NCBI RefSeq assembly: GCF_014649775.1
Contig: NZ_BMTR01000003.1
Span: 248,001-312,000 of the forward strand
Direction of reading: 5' to 3'
Source: Streptomyces longisporoflavus
GTDB lineage: Bacteria; Actinomycetota; Actinomycetes; Streptomycetales; Streptomycetaceae
DNA: 64,000 bases
This document shows, in pieces, positions 43,966 through 53,472 of the stretch. The notes under the pieces are model-generated. The model did no database searches, was not told where the DNA came from, and worked only from the letters and a program-made list of their open reading frames with translations. Numbering within the stretch: the stretch's first letter is position 1; every line of letters starts with the position of its first letter. The translations under genes were made by a program, and so were the position numbers.

Positions 43966-44126
43966 GGGGTTGGGAAGATGATTCCCGGACACAGCTCCGG
44001 TGATTGTCGCCGCTCCCGACTCTGCCTGCCCGATCCTGTCCGATCCTGTCCGTTCTGCTCCCTGCTGCGCCGTACGAACCGAACAGAGCCGACCCTCCCA
44101 CAGAGGACTCCTTCGCCGAGACACCC

Positions 44127-44654
44127 ATGGCCGGTCACGAATTCTCCGAACCCCCAGCGGACCGCAAGCGGCAGGTCGCCGATCCCACGGCGACCCCCGA
44201 GGCGGCGGAAGAGCGACGTCATTCCTGCGATCCGGCCTTCCGGCACGGGGTCGTCGTCGGTTTCGACGGCTCGACCTCGAGTGAGCGCGCCCTCTCGTAC
44301 GCGATCGGGATGGCCCACCGCTCCGGCTCCGGCCTGATCATCGTGCATGTCGCCAACAGACTCCCCACCACCGTGTGGGCGGGCTGCGAGCCGCCGGTGT
44401 TCGTCGACGTGCCGGACCACCGCACGGAAGTGCTCGGCCTCGAACTGGCCTGTGCGGACTATCTGGCCGAGGTGCCGTGGATTCTCGTCGAGCGCGGCGG
44501 CGACATCTGCCACGAACTCGAAGAGGTCGGCCGTGAGTACTCCGCGGACGCGATCGTCGTCGGATCGACGCACGGGATCGTGGGGCGCATCTTCGGCTCG
44601 GTCGCGGGCCGGCTCGCGCGCCGCGCGCAACGGCCCGTGGTGGTCATCCCGTAA
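44127..44654 (+). CDS. Universal stress protein
   Basis: A 175-residue protein with one USP domain after a polar N terminus of about 35 residues. The fold starts GVVVGFDGSTSSERALSYAI. The ATP-binding signature is ADAIVVGSTHGIVGRIFGSV, ending RPVVVIP. ATG 44127 is used. It probably binds ATP and responds to stress or growth arrest. A sigma-B-like promoter lies upstream. Confidence 0.85.
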   Translation: MAGHEFSEPPADRKRQVADPTATPEAAEERRHSCDPAFRHGVVVGFDGSTSSERALSYAIGMAHRSGSGLIIVHVANRLPTTVWAGCEPPVFVDVPDHRTEVLGLELACADYLAEVPWILVERGGDICHELEEVGREYSADAIVVGSTHGIVGRIFGSVAGRLARRAQRPVVVIP

Positions 44655-44708
44655 CTCCTCTTCGTCCCTGGTGGGGCGAGGGTGACGGGGTGTCGGCTTC
44701 TTCCCCGT

Positions 44709-44722
44709 GTAGATAAATCTAC
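44709..44722. promoter_or_regulatory. Perfect 14-base AT-rich palindrome between convergent genes
   Basis: GTAGATAAATCTAC is perfectly self-complementary except for the central AA/AT pairing step and is AT-rich against the background. It lies 54 bases after the stress protein and about 200 bases after glmS. It may be an operator, a terminator part or nothing. The rest of this 266-base gap holds only the glmS terminator. Confidence 0.35.
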
Positions 44723-44853
44723 TCGTGCGTAGAGGTGGGTTGTGCCCTTGTGAAGGGTACGTACAAGGGGCACGACCCCCTGCCGACCGGGGAGTGACGG
44801 CCACGGACTGAGGCAGGCGTGGGTCGGGGGAATGGGCGCCCCCGCCCCTTGAA

Positions 44854-44897
44854 GAACGACCCCTCGCACGTTTGGTGGCACGCGCGGGGGGTCGTTC
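44854..44897 (-). terminator. glmS terminator
   Basis: GAACGACCCC and GGGGTCGTTC form a ten-base-pair stem enclosing a smaller GC-rich stem. It lies 23 bases after the glmS stop. Confidence 0.8.
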
Positions 44898-44920
44898 ATG
44901 CGTCGGTCCCGAACCGGCGC

Positions 44921-46738
44921 CTATTCGACCGTGACCGACTTGGCCAGGTTCCTGGGCTTGTCGATGTCCCGGCCCAGGGCCAAGGCCGTGTGGTAGGCGA
45001 GGAGTTGGAGCGGGATGCCCATCAGGATCGGGTCGAGCTCGTTCTCGTTCTTCGGGACGAGGATCGTCTGGTCGGCCTTCTCCTGCTTCTGGTGCGCGAC
45101 CGCGAGGATCTGGCCGCTGCGGGCCTTGATCTCTTCGAGGGCGGCGCGGTTCTTCTCCAGGAGGTCGTCGTCCGGGACGATCGCGACCGTCGGCAGGGCG
45201 GGCTCGATGAGCGCGAGCGGGCCGTGCTTGAGCTCGGAGGCGGGGTAGGCCTCGGCGTGGATGTACGAGACCTCCTTGAGCTTCAGGGAGGCCTCGCGGG
45301 CGACGGGGTAGCCGCGCACGCGCCCGATGAAGAGCATGGAGCGGGCTTCCGCGTACTGCTCGGCGATCTTCTTGATCTCGTCCTCCTGTTCGAGGATCTC
45401 GGAGATCTGGCCCGGCAGCTTGCGCAGGCCGTCGATGATCCGCTTGCCGTCGGAGACCGACAGGTCACGGATGCGGCCCAGGTGCAGGGCGAGCAGGCCG
45501 AAGGCGACCGTGGTGTTGGTGAAGCACTTGGTCGAGACGACGCAGACCTCGGGACCCGCGTGGACGTACACGCCCGCGTCCGCCTCACGGGCGATCGCCG
45601 AGCCGACGACGTTCACGACGCCGAGGACGCGGGCGCCCTTGCGCTTCAGCTCCTGGACGGCGGCGAGCACGTCGTACGTCTCGCCGGACTGGGAGACCGC
45701 GATGTAGAGGGTGTCGGGGTCCACGACCGCGTTGCGGTAGCGGAACTCGGACGCGGGCTCCGCGTCGGCGGGGATGCGGGCCAGCTCCTCGATCATCTGG
45801 GCGCCGATCATGCCCGCGTGGTACGAGGTGCCGCAGCCGAGGATCTTGACGCGGCGCACCTTGCGGGCGTCGTGCGCGTCGAGGTTCAGGCCGCCGAGGT
45901 GCACGGTGGAGAAGCGGTCGTCGATGCGGCCGCGCAGGACGCGGTCCACCGCGTCGGGCTGCTCGAAGATCTCCTTGTGCATGTACGTGTCGTGGCCGCC
46001 CATGTCGTACGACTCGGCCTCCCACTCCACGGTGGTCGGCGAGGCGGTCGTGCGGGAGCCCTCGGTGGTGTACGTACGGTAGTCGTCGGCCTTGATGGTG
46101 GCCATCTCGCCGTCGTCGAGCGTGACGACCTGGCGGGTGTGCGAGACGAGCGCGGCGACGTCCGAGGCGACGAACATCTCCTTCTCGCCGATGCCGAGGA
46201 CGACGGGGGAGCCGTTGCGGGCGACGACGATGCGGTCGTTGAAGTCGGCGTGCAGGACGGCGATGCCGTACGTGCCCTCGACGTGCCGCAGGGCCTCGCG
46301 GACCTTCTCCTCCAGCTTGTCCGCCTGCGAGCGGGCGATGAGGTGGGTCAGGACCTCGGTGTCGGTCTCGGAGAGGAACTCGACGCCGTCAGCGGAGAGC
46401 TTGGCGCGCAGCTCGGCGGCGTTGTCGATGATGCCGTTGTGGACGACGGCGACCTTGTCGTCGCCCGACATGTGCGGGTGGGCGTTCTCGTCGGAGGGGG
46501 CGCCGTGGGTGGCCCAGCGGGTGTGGGCGATGCCGGTGGTGCCCTTGAAGCGGGAGGGCACCTTGGCCTCCAGGTCGCGCACGCGGCCCTTCGCCTTGAC
46601 CATCTTCAGGCCCGAGGCCTTGGGGCTGGTGATGACGACGCCCGCGGAGTCGTAGCCGCGGTACTCCAGGCGCTGGAGGCCTTCGAGGAGGAGGGGGGCC
46701 ACGTCACGCTTGCCGATATAGCCGACGATTCCACACAT
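44921..46738 (-). CDS. glmS: Glutamine-fructose-6-phosphate aminotransferase
   Basis: A 605-residue enzyme making glucosamine-6-phosphate for peptidoglycan. The N-terminal glutaminase domain starts with the nucleophile Cys2 (MCGIVGYIGKRDVAPLLLEG) and HTRWATHG. Two SIS domains follow (ILGCGTSYHAGMIGA, AVSQSGETYDVL, FIGRVRGYPVAREASLKLKE), ending KPRNLAKSVTVE. The length is typical. Streptomyces often have more than one GlmS. The nearby hexosaminidase with a DasR-like site suggests an amino-sugar theme. Confidence 0.95.
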   Translation of the reverse strand: MCGIVGYIGKRDVAPLLLEGLQRLEYRGYDSAGVVITSPKASGLKMVKAKGRVRDLEAKVPSRFKGTTGIAHTRWATHGAPSDENAHPHMSGDDKVAVVHNGIIDNAAELRAKLSADGVEFLSETDTEVLTHLIARSQADKLEEKVREALRHVEGTYGIAVLHADFNDRIVVARNGSPVVLGIGEKEMFVASDVAALVSHTRQVVTLDDGEMATIKADDYRTYTTEGSRTTASPTTVEWEAESYDMGGHDTYMHKEIFEQPDAVDRVLRGRIDDRFSTVHLGGLNLDAHDARKVRRVKILGCGTSYHAGMIGAQMIEELARIPADAEPASEFRYRNAVVDPDTLYIAVSQSGETYDVLAAVQELKRKGARVLGVVNVVGSAIAREADAGVYVHAGPEVCVVSTKCFTNTTVAFGLLALHLGRIRDLSVSDGKRIIDGLRKLPGQISEILEQEDEIKKIAEQYAEARSMLFIGRVRGYPVAREASLKLKEVSYIHAEAYPASELKHGPLALIEPALPTVAIVPDDDLLEKNRAALEEIKARSGQILAVAHQKQEKADQTILVPKNENELDPILMGIPLQLLAYHTALALGRDIDKPRNLAKSVTVE

Positions 46739-46748
46739 AGAGGGTTTC

Positions 46749-47006
46749 CTAGCCGTAGATGATGCGGCGCAGCTGCCGGAGCGAGAGCTCGGGTGGTGCT
46801 ACCGCGCGGTATTCGAGGTCCGCCGAGATCTGTTCGAAGATCGCCGCGTTCAGCAGGCCCTGACCCTGCAGCTCGCGGTGGCGGCGACGGACGAACTCTT
46901 CGGTCGTCTCGTCGAAGTAGGCGAGCACGTCCTGGACGACCCGCAGCGCTTCGCCCCGCTGGAGCGGGGTGCTGCGGGTCAGGTGGTCCACCAGGTCGTC
47001 GTGCAT
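46749..47006 (-). CDS. Small conserved hypothetical protein upstream of glmS
   Basis: An 85-residue soluble, acidic, helical protein (LDHLTRSTPLQRGEALRVVQ-like start, then VLAYFDETTEEFVRRRHREL). It ends ten bases before glmS on the same strand, so the two are likely co-transcribed. No domain recognised. Confidence 0.75.
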   Translation of the reverse strand: MHDDLVDHLTRSTPLQRGEALRVVQDVLAYFDETTEEFVRRRHRELQGQGLLNAAIFEQISADLEYRAVAPPELSLRQLRRIIYG

Positions 47007-47045
47007 TCGTTGATCCTGGAGGAATAGCCCTCCGGGTGCAACAAT

Positions 47046-47065
47046 CCTGCCCGGAATCGGGCAGG
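47046..47065 (-). terminator. Hairpin after the DUF4429 gene
   Basis: CCTGCCCG-GAAT-CGGGCAGG is a perfect eight-base-pair hairpin located 50 bases after the stop of the DUF4429 gene and 40 bases before the start of the next gene on the same strand. Confidence 0.65.
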
Positions 47066-47114
47066 GTCGCGGCGAAAATGAGCCCCGGCGGCGTACCTGC
47101 GCTTCGGGGTTGTC

Positions 47115-48011
47115 CTACATGCGCTTCAGGATCGCCTGCTTGGCGAGGGAGAACTCGTCGTCCGTGAGGACCCCGGCCTTGTGCAGTTCGCCCAGCTCGC
47201 GCAGCCGGCGCAGCAGCGCGTCGTGATCGTCCTCGGCAGGCGCCGGCGCCAGAGCCCCGGCCGCCGTCAGGGCCGCCGGGCCCTCCGCGGACTCCGCCTG
47301 GCCCGGCGCCCCCGCCGGGTGCGGAAGACGGACCTGCACGGCCGCCGCCACCAGCGCCATCAGCGGGTCCTTCTTGAAGCCCCACAGCTCGACCGAGTTC
47401 GGGTCGTACTTCGGCGGGGCCTTGGTGGGCGAGTGCCGTACGGCGAAGCGGAGGTAGCCGTTCTCCAGGCCCACCGCGGGCTGCCACTCCACCGCCGCGA
47501 CGTCGGCCAGGGCCAGCATGCGGGTGCCGGACGCCGACTTCGCCTCCTCCGTCTTCCAGTTCCACTCCAGGCGTATGTGCTCGCCGTCGAAGCTCGCCGT
47601 GCCGTCTCCCGCCGACACCGAGAGCGGCACCGAAGGGCCCGGAAGGAGATAGCTGTCGCAAGGACCCGGCGGCACCTGTTCGATGAGGAGGGCGTTGCGG
47701 ACCTCGTCCACGACGTACTCCGCGACGCCGTAGCGATCCGACTCCACCGTCAGCTGGTACGGATCATCCGATTCCCCCAGTTTGCCGCCGGCGGCCTGGA
47801 GGAGCGGGTCCGCGCCGTCCCGCAGACGCAGTCTCAGACGCCCCGTCTTCTTGCCCTGTTCGAAGGCGATGCCCGCCAACGCGGCCAGCGGCACGGCCAG
47901 TTCTCCCAGCGACTTGCGCAGCAGAGACACGTTCTTGTCGCGTCCCGGCACAAGGCGCAGCATCTCTCCGTCGAAGGTCCAGGTCCCGTCGCGCTGGATG
48001 ATTTCCGCCAT
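47115..48011 (-). CDS. DUF4429 domain protein with C-terminal SHOCT motif
   Basis: A 298-residue protein with two DUF4429-like beta-rich halves (GTWTFDGEMLRLVPGRDKNV and GTASFDGEHIRLEWNWKTEE) and a C-terminal SHOCT motif (LRRLRELGELHKAGVLTDDE, then FSLAKQAILKRM). SHOCT segments are oligomerisation or tethering helices. ATG 48011 is used. It is divergent from the hexosaminidase across 129 bases. Function unknown. Confidence 0.82.
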   Translation of the reverse strand: MAEIIQRDGTWTFDGEMLRLVPGRDKNVSLLRKSLGELAVPLAALAGIAFEQGKKTGRLRLRLRDGADPLLQAAGGKLGESDDPYQLTVESDRYGVAEYVVDEVRNALLIEQVPPGPCDSYLLPGPSVPLSVSAGDGTASFDGEHIRLEWNWKTEEAKSASGTRMLALADVAAVEWQPAVGLENGYLRFAVRHSPTKAPPKYDPNSVELWGFKKDPLMALVAAAVQVRLPHPAGAPGQAESAEGPAALTAAGALAPAPAEDDHDALLRRLRELGELHKAGVLTDDEFSLAKQAILKRM

Positions 48012-48041
48012 GGGACGATTCTTCCATCGGAGGGCGTCCGA

Positions 48042-48057
48042 AGTGGTCTACACCCTT
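48042..48057. promoter_or_regulatory. DasR-responsive element (dre)-like site
   Basis: AGTGGTCTACACCCTT matches the DasR consensus ASTGGTCTAGACCAST at 13 of 16 positions, with the TGGTCTA core intact. It lies about 85 bases upstream of the GH20 hexosaminidase start, in the divergent region. DasR is the GlcNAc-responsive repressor of chitin use in Streptomyces, so the site fits the enzyme. Confidence 0.6.
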
Positions 48058-48140
48058 GACCCGCCTCGGGGCGCAGGGTACGCATGGTGACCGTTCGATT
48101 GCGTTGCACCACAGTGACGGCCCGTCGAAGGGACCCGCTC

Positions 48141-49763
48141 GTGAGACAGCACCACAGATCGACCCGTCTGTTCGGCTCGCTGCTGCTCGTCGCCGCGGCC
48201 GGATTCTCGTCCGTGGCCGCTGTGCCGGGCGGCGGCAGCGGCGTGAAGGAGGCAGCCACGGCCACCACCCCGACCCCGCTCGGCCAGGTCATCCCGGCGC
48301 CCGCGTCCGCGGAGCCCGGCGGATCCCCGTACGAGATCAACTCCAAGACCCGCATCCGGGTCGGCGAATCGCGCGACGCGCACCGGATCGGTGGTTATCT
48401 GGCGGACGTCCTGCGTCCCTCCACCGGCTACTCCCTCAAGGTCACCGACGACGGGGGCCGCGACGGCATCCGGCTGCGGCTCGACTCCAAGGACAAGTCG
48501 CTGGGCGGCGAGGGCTACCGCCTGGAGTCGAAGCGCGGTTCCGTCACCATCACGGCCCGCAAGGCCGCGGGGCTCTTCTACGGCGTCCAGACGCTGCGCC
48601 AGCAACTGCCCGCGGCCGCCGAGAAGAAGACGAAGCAGAAGGGCCCCTGGCTGGTCGCCGGCGGCACCATCGAGGACGCGCCCCGCTTCGAGCACCGCGG
48701 CGCGATGCTCGACGTGTCACGGCACTTCTTCTCGGTCGACAAGGTCAAGCGCTACATCGACCAGATGTCGCTCTACAAGGTCAACAAGCTGCACCTGCAC
48801 CTGAGCGACGACCAGGGCTGGCGCATCGCCATCGACTCCTGGCCCAGGCTCGCGACGTACGGCGGCTCCACGCAGGTCGGCGGCGGCAAGGGCGGCTATT
48901 ACACGAAGGCCCAGTACAAGGACATCGTCCGGTACGCGGCATCGCGGCAGCTCGAAGTGATCCCCGAGATCGACATGCCGGGCCACACGAACGCCGCACT
49001 CGCCTCGTACGCCGAGCTGAACTGCGACGGCGTCGCCCCGCCGCTCTACACCGGCACCGAGGTCGGCTTCAGCTCGCTGTGCGTGGGCAAGGGCGTGACG
49101 TACGACTTCGTGGACGACGTCATCCGCGAGATCGCCGCCCTGACGCCCGGCAAGTACATCCACATCGGCGGTGACGAGGCGCACTCCACCAGCCACGAGG
49201 ACTACGTGACCTTCATGAACAAGGTCCAGCCCGTGGTCGCCAAGTACGGCAAGACCGTGGTCGGCTGGCACCAGCTGACCGGCGCCACGCCCGCCAAGGG
49301 CGCTCTCGCGCAGTACTGGGGCTACGACGCCACCGGCGCCGCCGAGCGCGAGCAGGTCGTGAACGCGGCGAAGAAGGGCACGAAGCTGGTCCTCTCGCCC
49401 GCCGACCGCTCCTACCTCGACATGAAGTACGACAAGAACACCCCGCTCGGCCTGTCCTGGGCGGGCTACGTCTCGGTCCAGCGCAGCTACGACTGGGACC
49501 CGGGCACGTACCTCGCGGGCGCACCCGAGGATTCGATCAAGGGTGTCGAGGCCGAGCTGTGGTCGGAGACGCTCTCGACCTCGGCGCACATCGAGTACAT
49601 GGCGTTCCCGCGGCTGCCCGGTATCGCGGAGCTCGGCTGGTCGCCCGCGTCGACGCACGACTGGGACACGTACAAGGAGCGGCTCGCCGAGCAGGGGCCG
49701 CGCTGGGACGCGCTCGGCATCGGCTACTACAAGTCGCCCGAGGTGCCCTGGCCCGGCGAGTAA
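48141..49763 (+). CDS. Secreted beta-N-acetylhexosaminidase, GH20
   Basis: A 540-residue exported GH20 enzyme releasing GlcNAc from chito-oligosaccharides. A signal peptide (LFGSLLLVAAAGFSSVAAVP) precedes a GH20b domain and a TIM barrel with the catalytic pair Asp345-Glu346 (HIGGDEAHST). GAMLDVSRHF, KLHLHLSDDQGWRI and EIDMPGHTNAALASY are family markers. GTG 48141 with GAAGGGA upstream is preferred; ATG 48084 is longer. A DasR-like site lies upstream and a strong terminator downstream. Confidence 0.93.
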   Translation: MRQHHRSTRLFGSLLLVAAAGFSSVAAVPGGGSGVKEAATATTPTPLGQVIPAPASAEPGGSPYEINSKTRIRVGESRDAHRIGGYLADVLRPSTGYSLKVTDDGGRDGIRLRLDSKDKSLGGEGYRLESKRGSVTITARKAAGLFYGVQTLRQQLPAAAEKKTKQKGPWLVAGGTIEDAPRFEHRGAMLDVSRHFFSVDKVKRYIDQMSLYKVNKLHLHLSDDQGWRIAIDSWPRLATYGGSTQVGGGKGGYYTKAQYKDIVRYAASRQLEVIPEIDMPGHTNAALASYAELNCDGVAPPLYTGTEVGFSSLCVGKGVTYDFVDDVIREIAALTPGKYIHIGGDEAHSTSHEDYVTFMNKVQPVVAKYGKTVVGWHQLTGATPAKGALAQYWGYDATGAAEREQVVNAAKKGTKLVLSPADRSYLDMKYDKNTPLGLSWAGYVSVQRSYDWDPGTYLAGAPEDSIKGVEAELWSETLSTSAHIEYMAFPRLPGIAELGWSPASTHDWDTYKERLAEQGPRWDALGIGYYKSPEVPWPGE

Positions 49764-49779
49764 GCGCGTACGCACACGA

Positions 49780-49815
49780 GAGCGGGCTCCCGGGGACCGT
49801 CCCGGGAGCCCGCTC
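49780..49815. terminator. Bidirectional terminator between hexosaminidase and desD
   Basis: GAGCGGGCTCCCGGG and CCCGGGAGCCCGCTC form a perfect 15-base-pair stem with a short loop. It separates the convergent hexosaminidase and desABCD operons. Confidence 0.9.
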
Positions 49816-49832
49816 GGCTCATGTGCGACCGC

Positions 49833-51599
49833 CTACGCGATCGGGTTCTCCAGCGTCCCGATCAGTTGCAGCGCGCCCGCCGGATCGGCGAGGTCCACCA
49901 TCTGTTCGTTGTCCCGCAGCTGGAGCCGGTTCAGGCAGGACCGGGCGAACTCGGGGGCGAACATGTCGTACTGCTTGAACTTGTCGGCCAGTTGGGGCGT
50001 GGCCTCCTGGTACGACGTCACGCATTCGGCGACGGCGTTCCAGAACGTCTCCTCGTCCACCAGGCCCTCGGTGACGAGGTTCGCGGACAGGAAGCGGAAG
50101 AAGCAGTCGAAGACGTCCGTGAAGATCGACAGGAGCTTCTGGTCGTCGGGGACCTCGACCCGCAGCCGCTCGACCGCGGGCGGAAGGACCGCGTCCGGGT
50201 CCATGACCGCGATCTCCTCGGCGATGTCCTTGAAGATCGCCCGCTGTACGACGCCGTCCTTCAGGACCAGGATGACGTTCTCGCCGTGCGGCATGTAGAC
50301 GAGGTCGTACATGTAGAAGCTGTGCAACAGCGGCGTCAGGTAGGCGTGCAGGTAGCCGCGCAGCCACTCGGCGGGGGTGAGTCCGGAGCGCTCGATGAGG
50401 GCGCCCGCGAAGGACGCGCCGTCGAGGTCCGTGTGCAGGAGCGAGGCCATCGTGGCCAGCTGCTCGCCCTCCGCGAGGGACGGCACGGGGCTTTCGCGCC
50501 ACAGGGCCGCGAGCATTTTGCGGTACGGGGAGTAGCGGTCGGTCGCGGCCTCGTACTCCAGGTGGCGATAGCCGACGGCCGCGCGCTCGCGGATGATCGT
50601 GAGGCCCGTCGACTTCAGGGTCTCGTCGCTGTCGATGAGGCCCGCGAGCCAGTCGTTGATCGCCGGGGTCGCCTCCATGTACGCGGCGGAGAGCCCGCGC
50701 ATGAAGCCCATGTTGATGACCGAGAGGGCCGTTTTGACGTAGTGCTTGGCCGGTTCGCTCTTGTTGAAGAACGTACGGATCGACTGCTGGGCCAGGTACT
50801 CGTCGTCGCCCTCGCCCAGGCACACCAGGTGCCGCTGGGCGACCTCCGCCGCGAACGTCACGGAGAGCTTGTTCCACCACTGCCAGGGGTGGGCCGGGAT
50901 CAGGAGGTAGTCGTCCGGGTCGAGGCCCTGGTCACGGAGCGTGCGGTCGAAGCGGTCCAGGGTCTCCTGACCCAGCTCGCCGCGCAGGAACGACTCGTAG
51001 TCGATGCCGGCGCCCGCGGTGAACGCGGCGCGCTCCTTGCTCGCCGCCAGCCACACGAGCCGTACGGGGCTCGCGGTCTCGGGAGCGTACGAGAGGTACT
51101 CGTGCACGCCGAAGCCGAGCCGCCCGTTGTTGGCGACGAAGCAGGGGTGGCCCTCGGTCATGCCGGTCTCGATCTCCTGGAAGCCGGAGCGGGAGAGCTC
51201 GGCGGCGGGGATCGCGGGCTTGGTCAGTTTGTAGCAGGTGCCGGAGAGGGTGGAGGAGATCTCCTCCAGGTAGACCGGCAGGATCTCGTCGCTCAGGCCG
51301 AGGGCCGTGCGCAGCTCGATGAAGAATTCGAGGGCGTTCAGCGGGAGTTCGGTGCCGTCGCGGTGCCGGGATATGGAGTCGGCGTCGACCTGCCAGTGGT
51401 CGAGCCGAAGACGCTTGGCCGTGAAGCGGTAGCGGGTCAGGGCGTCGTCGCTGCGGATGACGTATTTGTCCTCGCCCAGTGGCTCCGGGGTGAAGAGTCG
51501 CTCGTGGGAGAACTCGGCGATGGCTTTGCGGATGAGGAGGCGGTTGGCCTGCTCCCAGCGCTCGGGGGAGAGGTGCGCCGTTGCGTCGGACAGGGTCAT
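49833..51599 (-). CDS. desD: Desferrioxamine synthetase DesD (NIS synthetase)
   Basis: A 588-residue IucA/IucC-type NRPS-independent siderophore synthetase that couples and cyclises N-hydroxy-N-succinylcadaverine units using ATP. Family motifs: SGTCYKL region, LLIPAHPWQWWN (HPWQ), SIRTFFNKSEPAKHYVKTAL and HGENVILVLKDGVVQRAIFK. Its ATG overlaps the desC stop (ATGA). It is the last gene of desABCD. Confidence 0.94.
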   Translation of the reverse strand: MTLSDATAHLSPERWEQANRLLIRKAIAEFSHERLFTPEPLGEDKYVIRSDDALTRYRFTAKRLRLDHWQVDADSISRHRDGTELPLNALEFFIELRTALGLSDEILPVYLEEISSTLSGTCYKLTKPAIPAAELSRSGFQEIETGMTEGHPCFVANNGRLGFGVHEYLSYAPETASPVRLVWLAASKERAAFTAGAGIDYESFLRGELGQETLDRFDRTLRDQGLDPDDYLLIPAHPWQWWNKLSVTFAAEVAQRHLVCLGEGDDEYLAQQSIRTFFNKSEPAKHYVKTALSVINMGFMRGLSAAYMEATPAINDWLAGLIDSDETLKSTGLTIIRERAAVGYRHLEYEAATDRYSPYRKMLAALWRESPVPSLAEGEQLATMASLLHTDLDGASFAGALIERSGLTPAEWLRGYLHAYLTPLLHSFYMYDLVYMPHGENVILVLKDGVVQRAIFKDIAEEIAVMDPDAVLPPAVERLRVEVPDDQKLLSIFTDVFDCFFRFLSANLVTEGLVDEETFWNAVAECVTSYQEATPQLADKFKQYDMFAPEFARSCLNRLQLRDNEQMVDLADPAGALQLIGTLENPIA

Positions 51600-52174
51600 A
51601 TCGCCGATTCCCTTTCGCGTACTGCTGTTTCGAACTGTTCGCGGGTGCAGAAGCTCAGCAGAGCTCTTTTCTCCGGCTTCTGGATGACTTGGGAGGCGCG
51701 GAACCCGACGGCTTCGTTGAGGGCGTGCACGGCCGTGTTGTCGATGTCGGGTTCGACCACCACGCGGGCCGTCTCCGGGTCGGCGAAGAGCGTCGCCATG
51801 ACCTTGGTGATCACGGCCCGGGTGAAGCCGGGGACGCGGACGTCGGACGGGGCGGTGAGGAAGTGCATGCCCACGTCGCCGGGCTCGGGGTCGTAGAGGC
51901 CGACCAGTTCGACGTACCGCGGGTCGTAGCGCTCCATCAGGAAGGCGGGGACGCCTTTGTGCAGGCCGATGAACGCGTCGTGGTGCTCGTGGGCGGCGAT
52001 CGCCATGTACTCGCGCTCGACGTCCGGGAGCGTCGCGTCCTGCATCATCCAGAACGAGGCCTTGGGGTGCGTGACCCAGCCGTGCAGGAGTTCGGCGTCC
52101 TTCAGGGGGTCGAGGGGGCGCAGGGTCAGGTCTGCGGTATTGCCGGGGGTGCCGGGGGTGCTCGGGTCGGTCAT
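51596..52174 (-). CDS. desC: DesC acyltransferase (GNAT)
   Basis: A 192-residue GNAT-fold acyl-CoA transferase that succinylates or acetylates N-hydroxycadaverine. Segments: [40 protein letters not shown], and the CoA-binding part [20 protein letters not shown]. It overlaps both desB (start) and desD (end) by four bases, showing a coupled operon. Confidence 0.93.
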   Translation of the reverse strand: MTDPSTPGTPGNTADLTLRPLDPLKDAELLHGWVTHPKASFWMMQDATLPDVEREYMAIAAHEHHDAFIGLHKGVPAFLMERYDPRYVELVGLYDPEPGDVGMHFLTAPSDVRVPGFTRAVITKVMATLFADPETARVVVEPDIDNTAVHALNEAVGFRASQVIQKPEKRALLSFCTREQFETAVRERESAI

Positions 52175-53472
52175 ACGGCGAACTCCTGGAACGCGATGGA
52201 CTTCTCGACGGGGTAGTACTCCGCGCCGAGCAGCTCACCGATGATGTACGCGTTGCGGTAGGGGCCCATGCCCAGGTCGGGGCTGGTCAGGGAGTGGGCG
52301 TGCACGGCACCGTTCTGGAGGAAGATGCCGCGCCCCGTGGTGTCGATCGAGTAATTGCGGGCGACCTCGAAGCGGCCCCGGCCGTCCCAGCGGATGCGGT
52401 CGCGCACCGGCTCCAGGAAGTCGGGCGTCGCGTACTGGTATCCGGTGGCCAGGATCAGGCCCTCGGACTCCAGCTCGAAGTCCTTGCCCTGCTCGTCCTG
52501 GCGCAGGCCCAGGGTGTAGGTGCCGTTCTCGTGACGCGCGCTCTGCAGCGAGGAGTTGGTGAGCAGGCGCGTCGGCACCGGGCCGTCGAGGTTCTTCTGG
52601 TAGAGCAGGTCGAAGATGTCGTTGATCAGGTCGCCGTCGATGCCCTTGAAGAGGGTCTTCTGCTGATCCTGGAGGCGGTAGCGGGTGGCTTCCGGCAGCG
52701 CGTGGAAATAGTCGACGTACTCCGGAGAGGTCATCTCCAGGGTCAGCTTGGTGTACTCCAGGGGGAAGAAGCGCGGGGAGCGCGTGACCCAGTTGAGCTT
52801 GTAGCCGTGGACGTCGATCTCGCTCAGGAGGTCGTAGTAGATCTCGGCGGCGGACTGGCCGCTGCCGACGAGCGTGATCGACTTCTTGCGCTGGAGCTCC
52901 GGCTTGCTCTGCAGATAGCGGGAGTTGTGGATGAAGTCGCCGCCGAGGTCCGCGCACGCCTCGGGGATGTGCGGCGGCGTGCCGGTCCCGAGGACGAGGT
53001 GGCGGGCGCGCAGGGTGTCGCCGGTGGAGGTGTGGACGACGTAGAGGTCGTCGGCGTACGTCACCTCGGTCACCGTCGTACTGAAGCGGACCGAGGAGAG
53101 CTTGGCGGCGGCCCAGCGGCAGTAGTCGTTGTACTCGGTGCGCAGCGGATAGAAGTTCTCGCGTATGTAGAACGAGTACAGCCGTCCCGCTTCCTTCAGG
53201 TAGTTCAGGAAGGAGTACGGGGACGTCGGGTCCGCGAGCGTGACGAGGTCCGACATGAACGGGGTCTGGAGGTGTGCGCCCTCCAGGAACATGCCCGAGT
53301 GCCACTCGAAGTCCGGCTTGGACTCCAGGAAGAGGCCGCTGAGCTCCTCGATGGGTTCGGTCAGACAGGCGAGGCCGAGGTTGAAGGGGCCGAGGCCGAT
53401 ACCGATGAAGTCCAGCGGTTCCACCGGTCCCGCCGATTCCAGGGGCTCTCGGTGATCAGGAAGCGCGGTCAA
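52171..53472 (-). CDS. desB: DesB cadaverine N-monooxygenase
   Basis: A 433-residue flavin-dependent N-hydroxylating monooxygenase of the IucD/SidA type. FAD-binding motif [21 protein letters not shown] motif [17 protein letters not shown], and the C-terminal [12 protein letters not shown] signature. It hydroxylates cadaverine made by DesA. The TTG 53472 start lies inside the desA 3' end (17-base overlap). Downstream starts would cut the FAD motif. Confidence 0.92.
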   Translation of the reverse strand: MTALPDHREPLESAGPVEPLDFIGIGLGPFNLGLACLTEPIEELSGLFLESKPDFEWHSGMFLEGAHLQTPFMSDLVTLADPTSPYSFLNYLKEAGRLYSFYIRENFYPLRTEYNDYCRWAAAKLSSVRFSTTVTEVTYADDLYVVHTSTGDTLRARHLVLGTGTPPHIPEACADLGGDFIHNSRYLQSKPELQRKKSITLVGSGQSAAEIYYDLLSEIDVHGYKLNWVTRSPRFFPLEYTKLTLEMTSPEYVDYFHALPEATRYRLQDQQKTLFKGIDGDLINDIFDLLYQKNLDGPVPTRLLTNSSLQSARHENGTYTLGLRQDEQGKDFELESEGLILATGYQYATPDFLEPVRDRIRWDGRGRFEVARNYSIDTTGRGIFLQNGAVHAHSLTSPDLGMGPYRNAYIIGELLGAEYYPVEKSIAFQEFAV

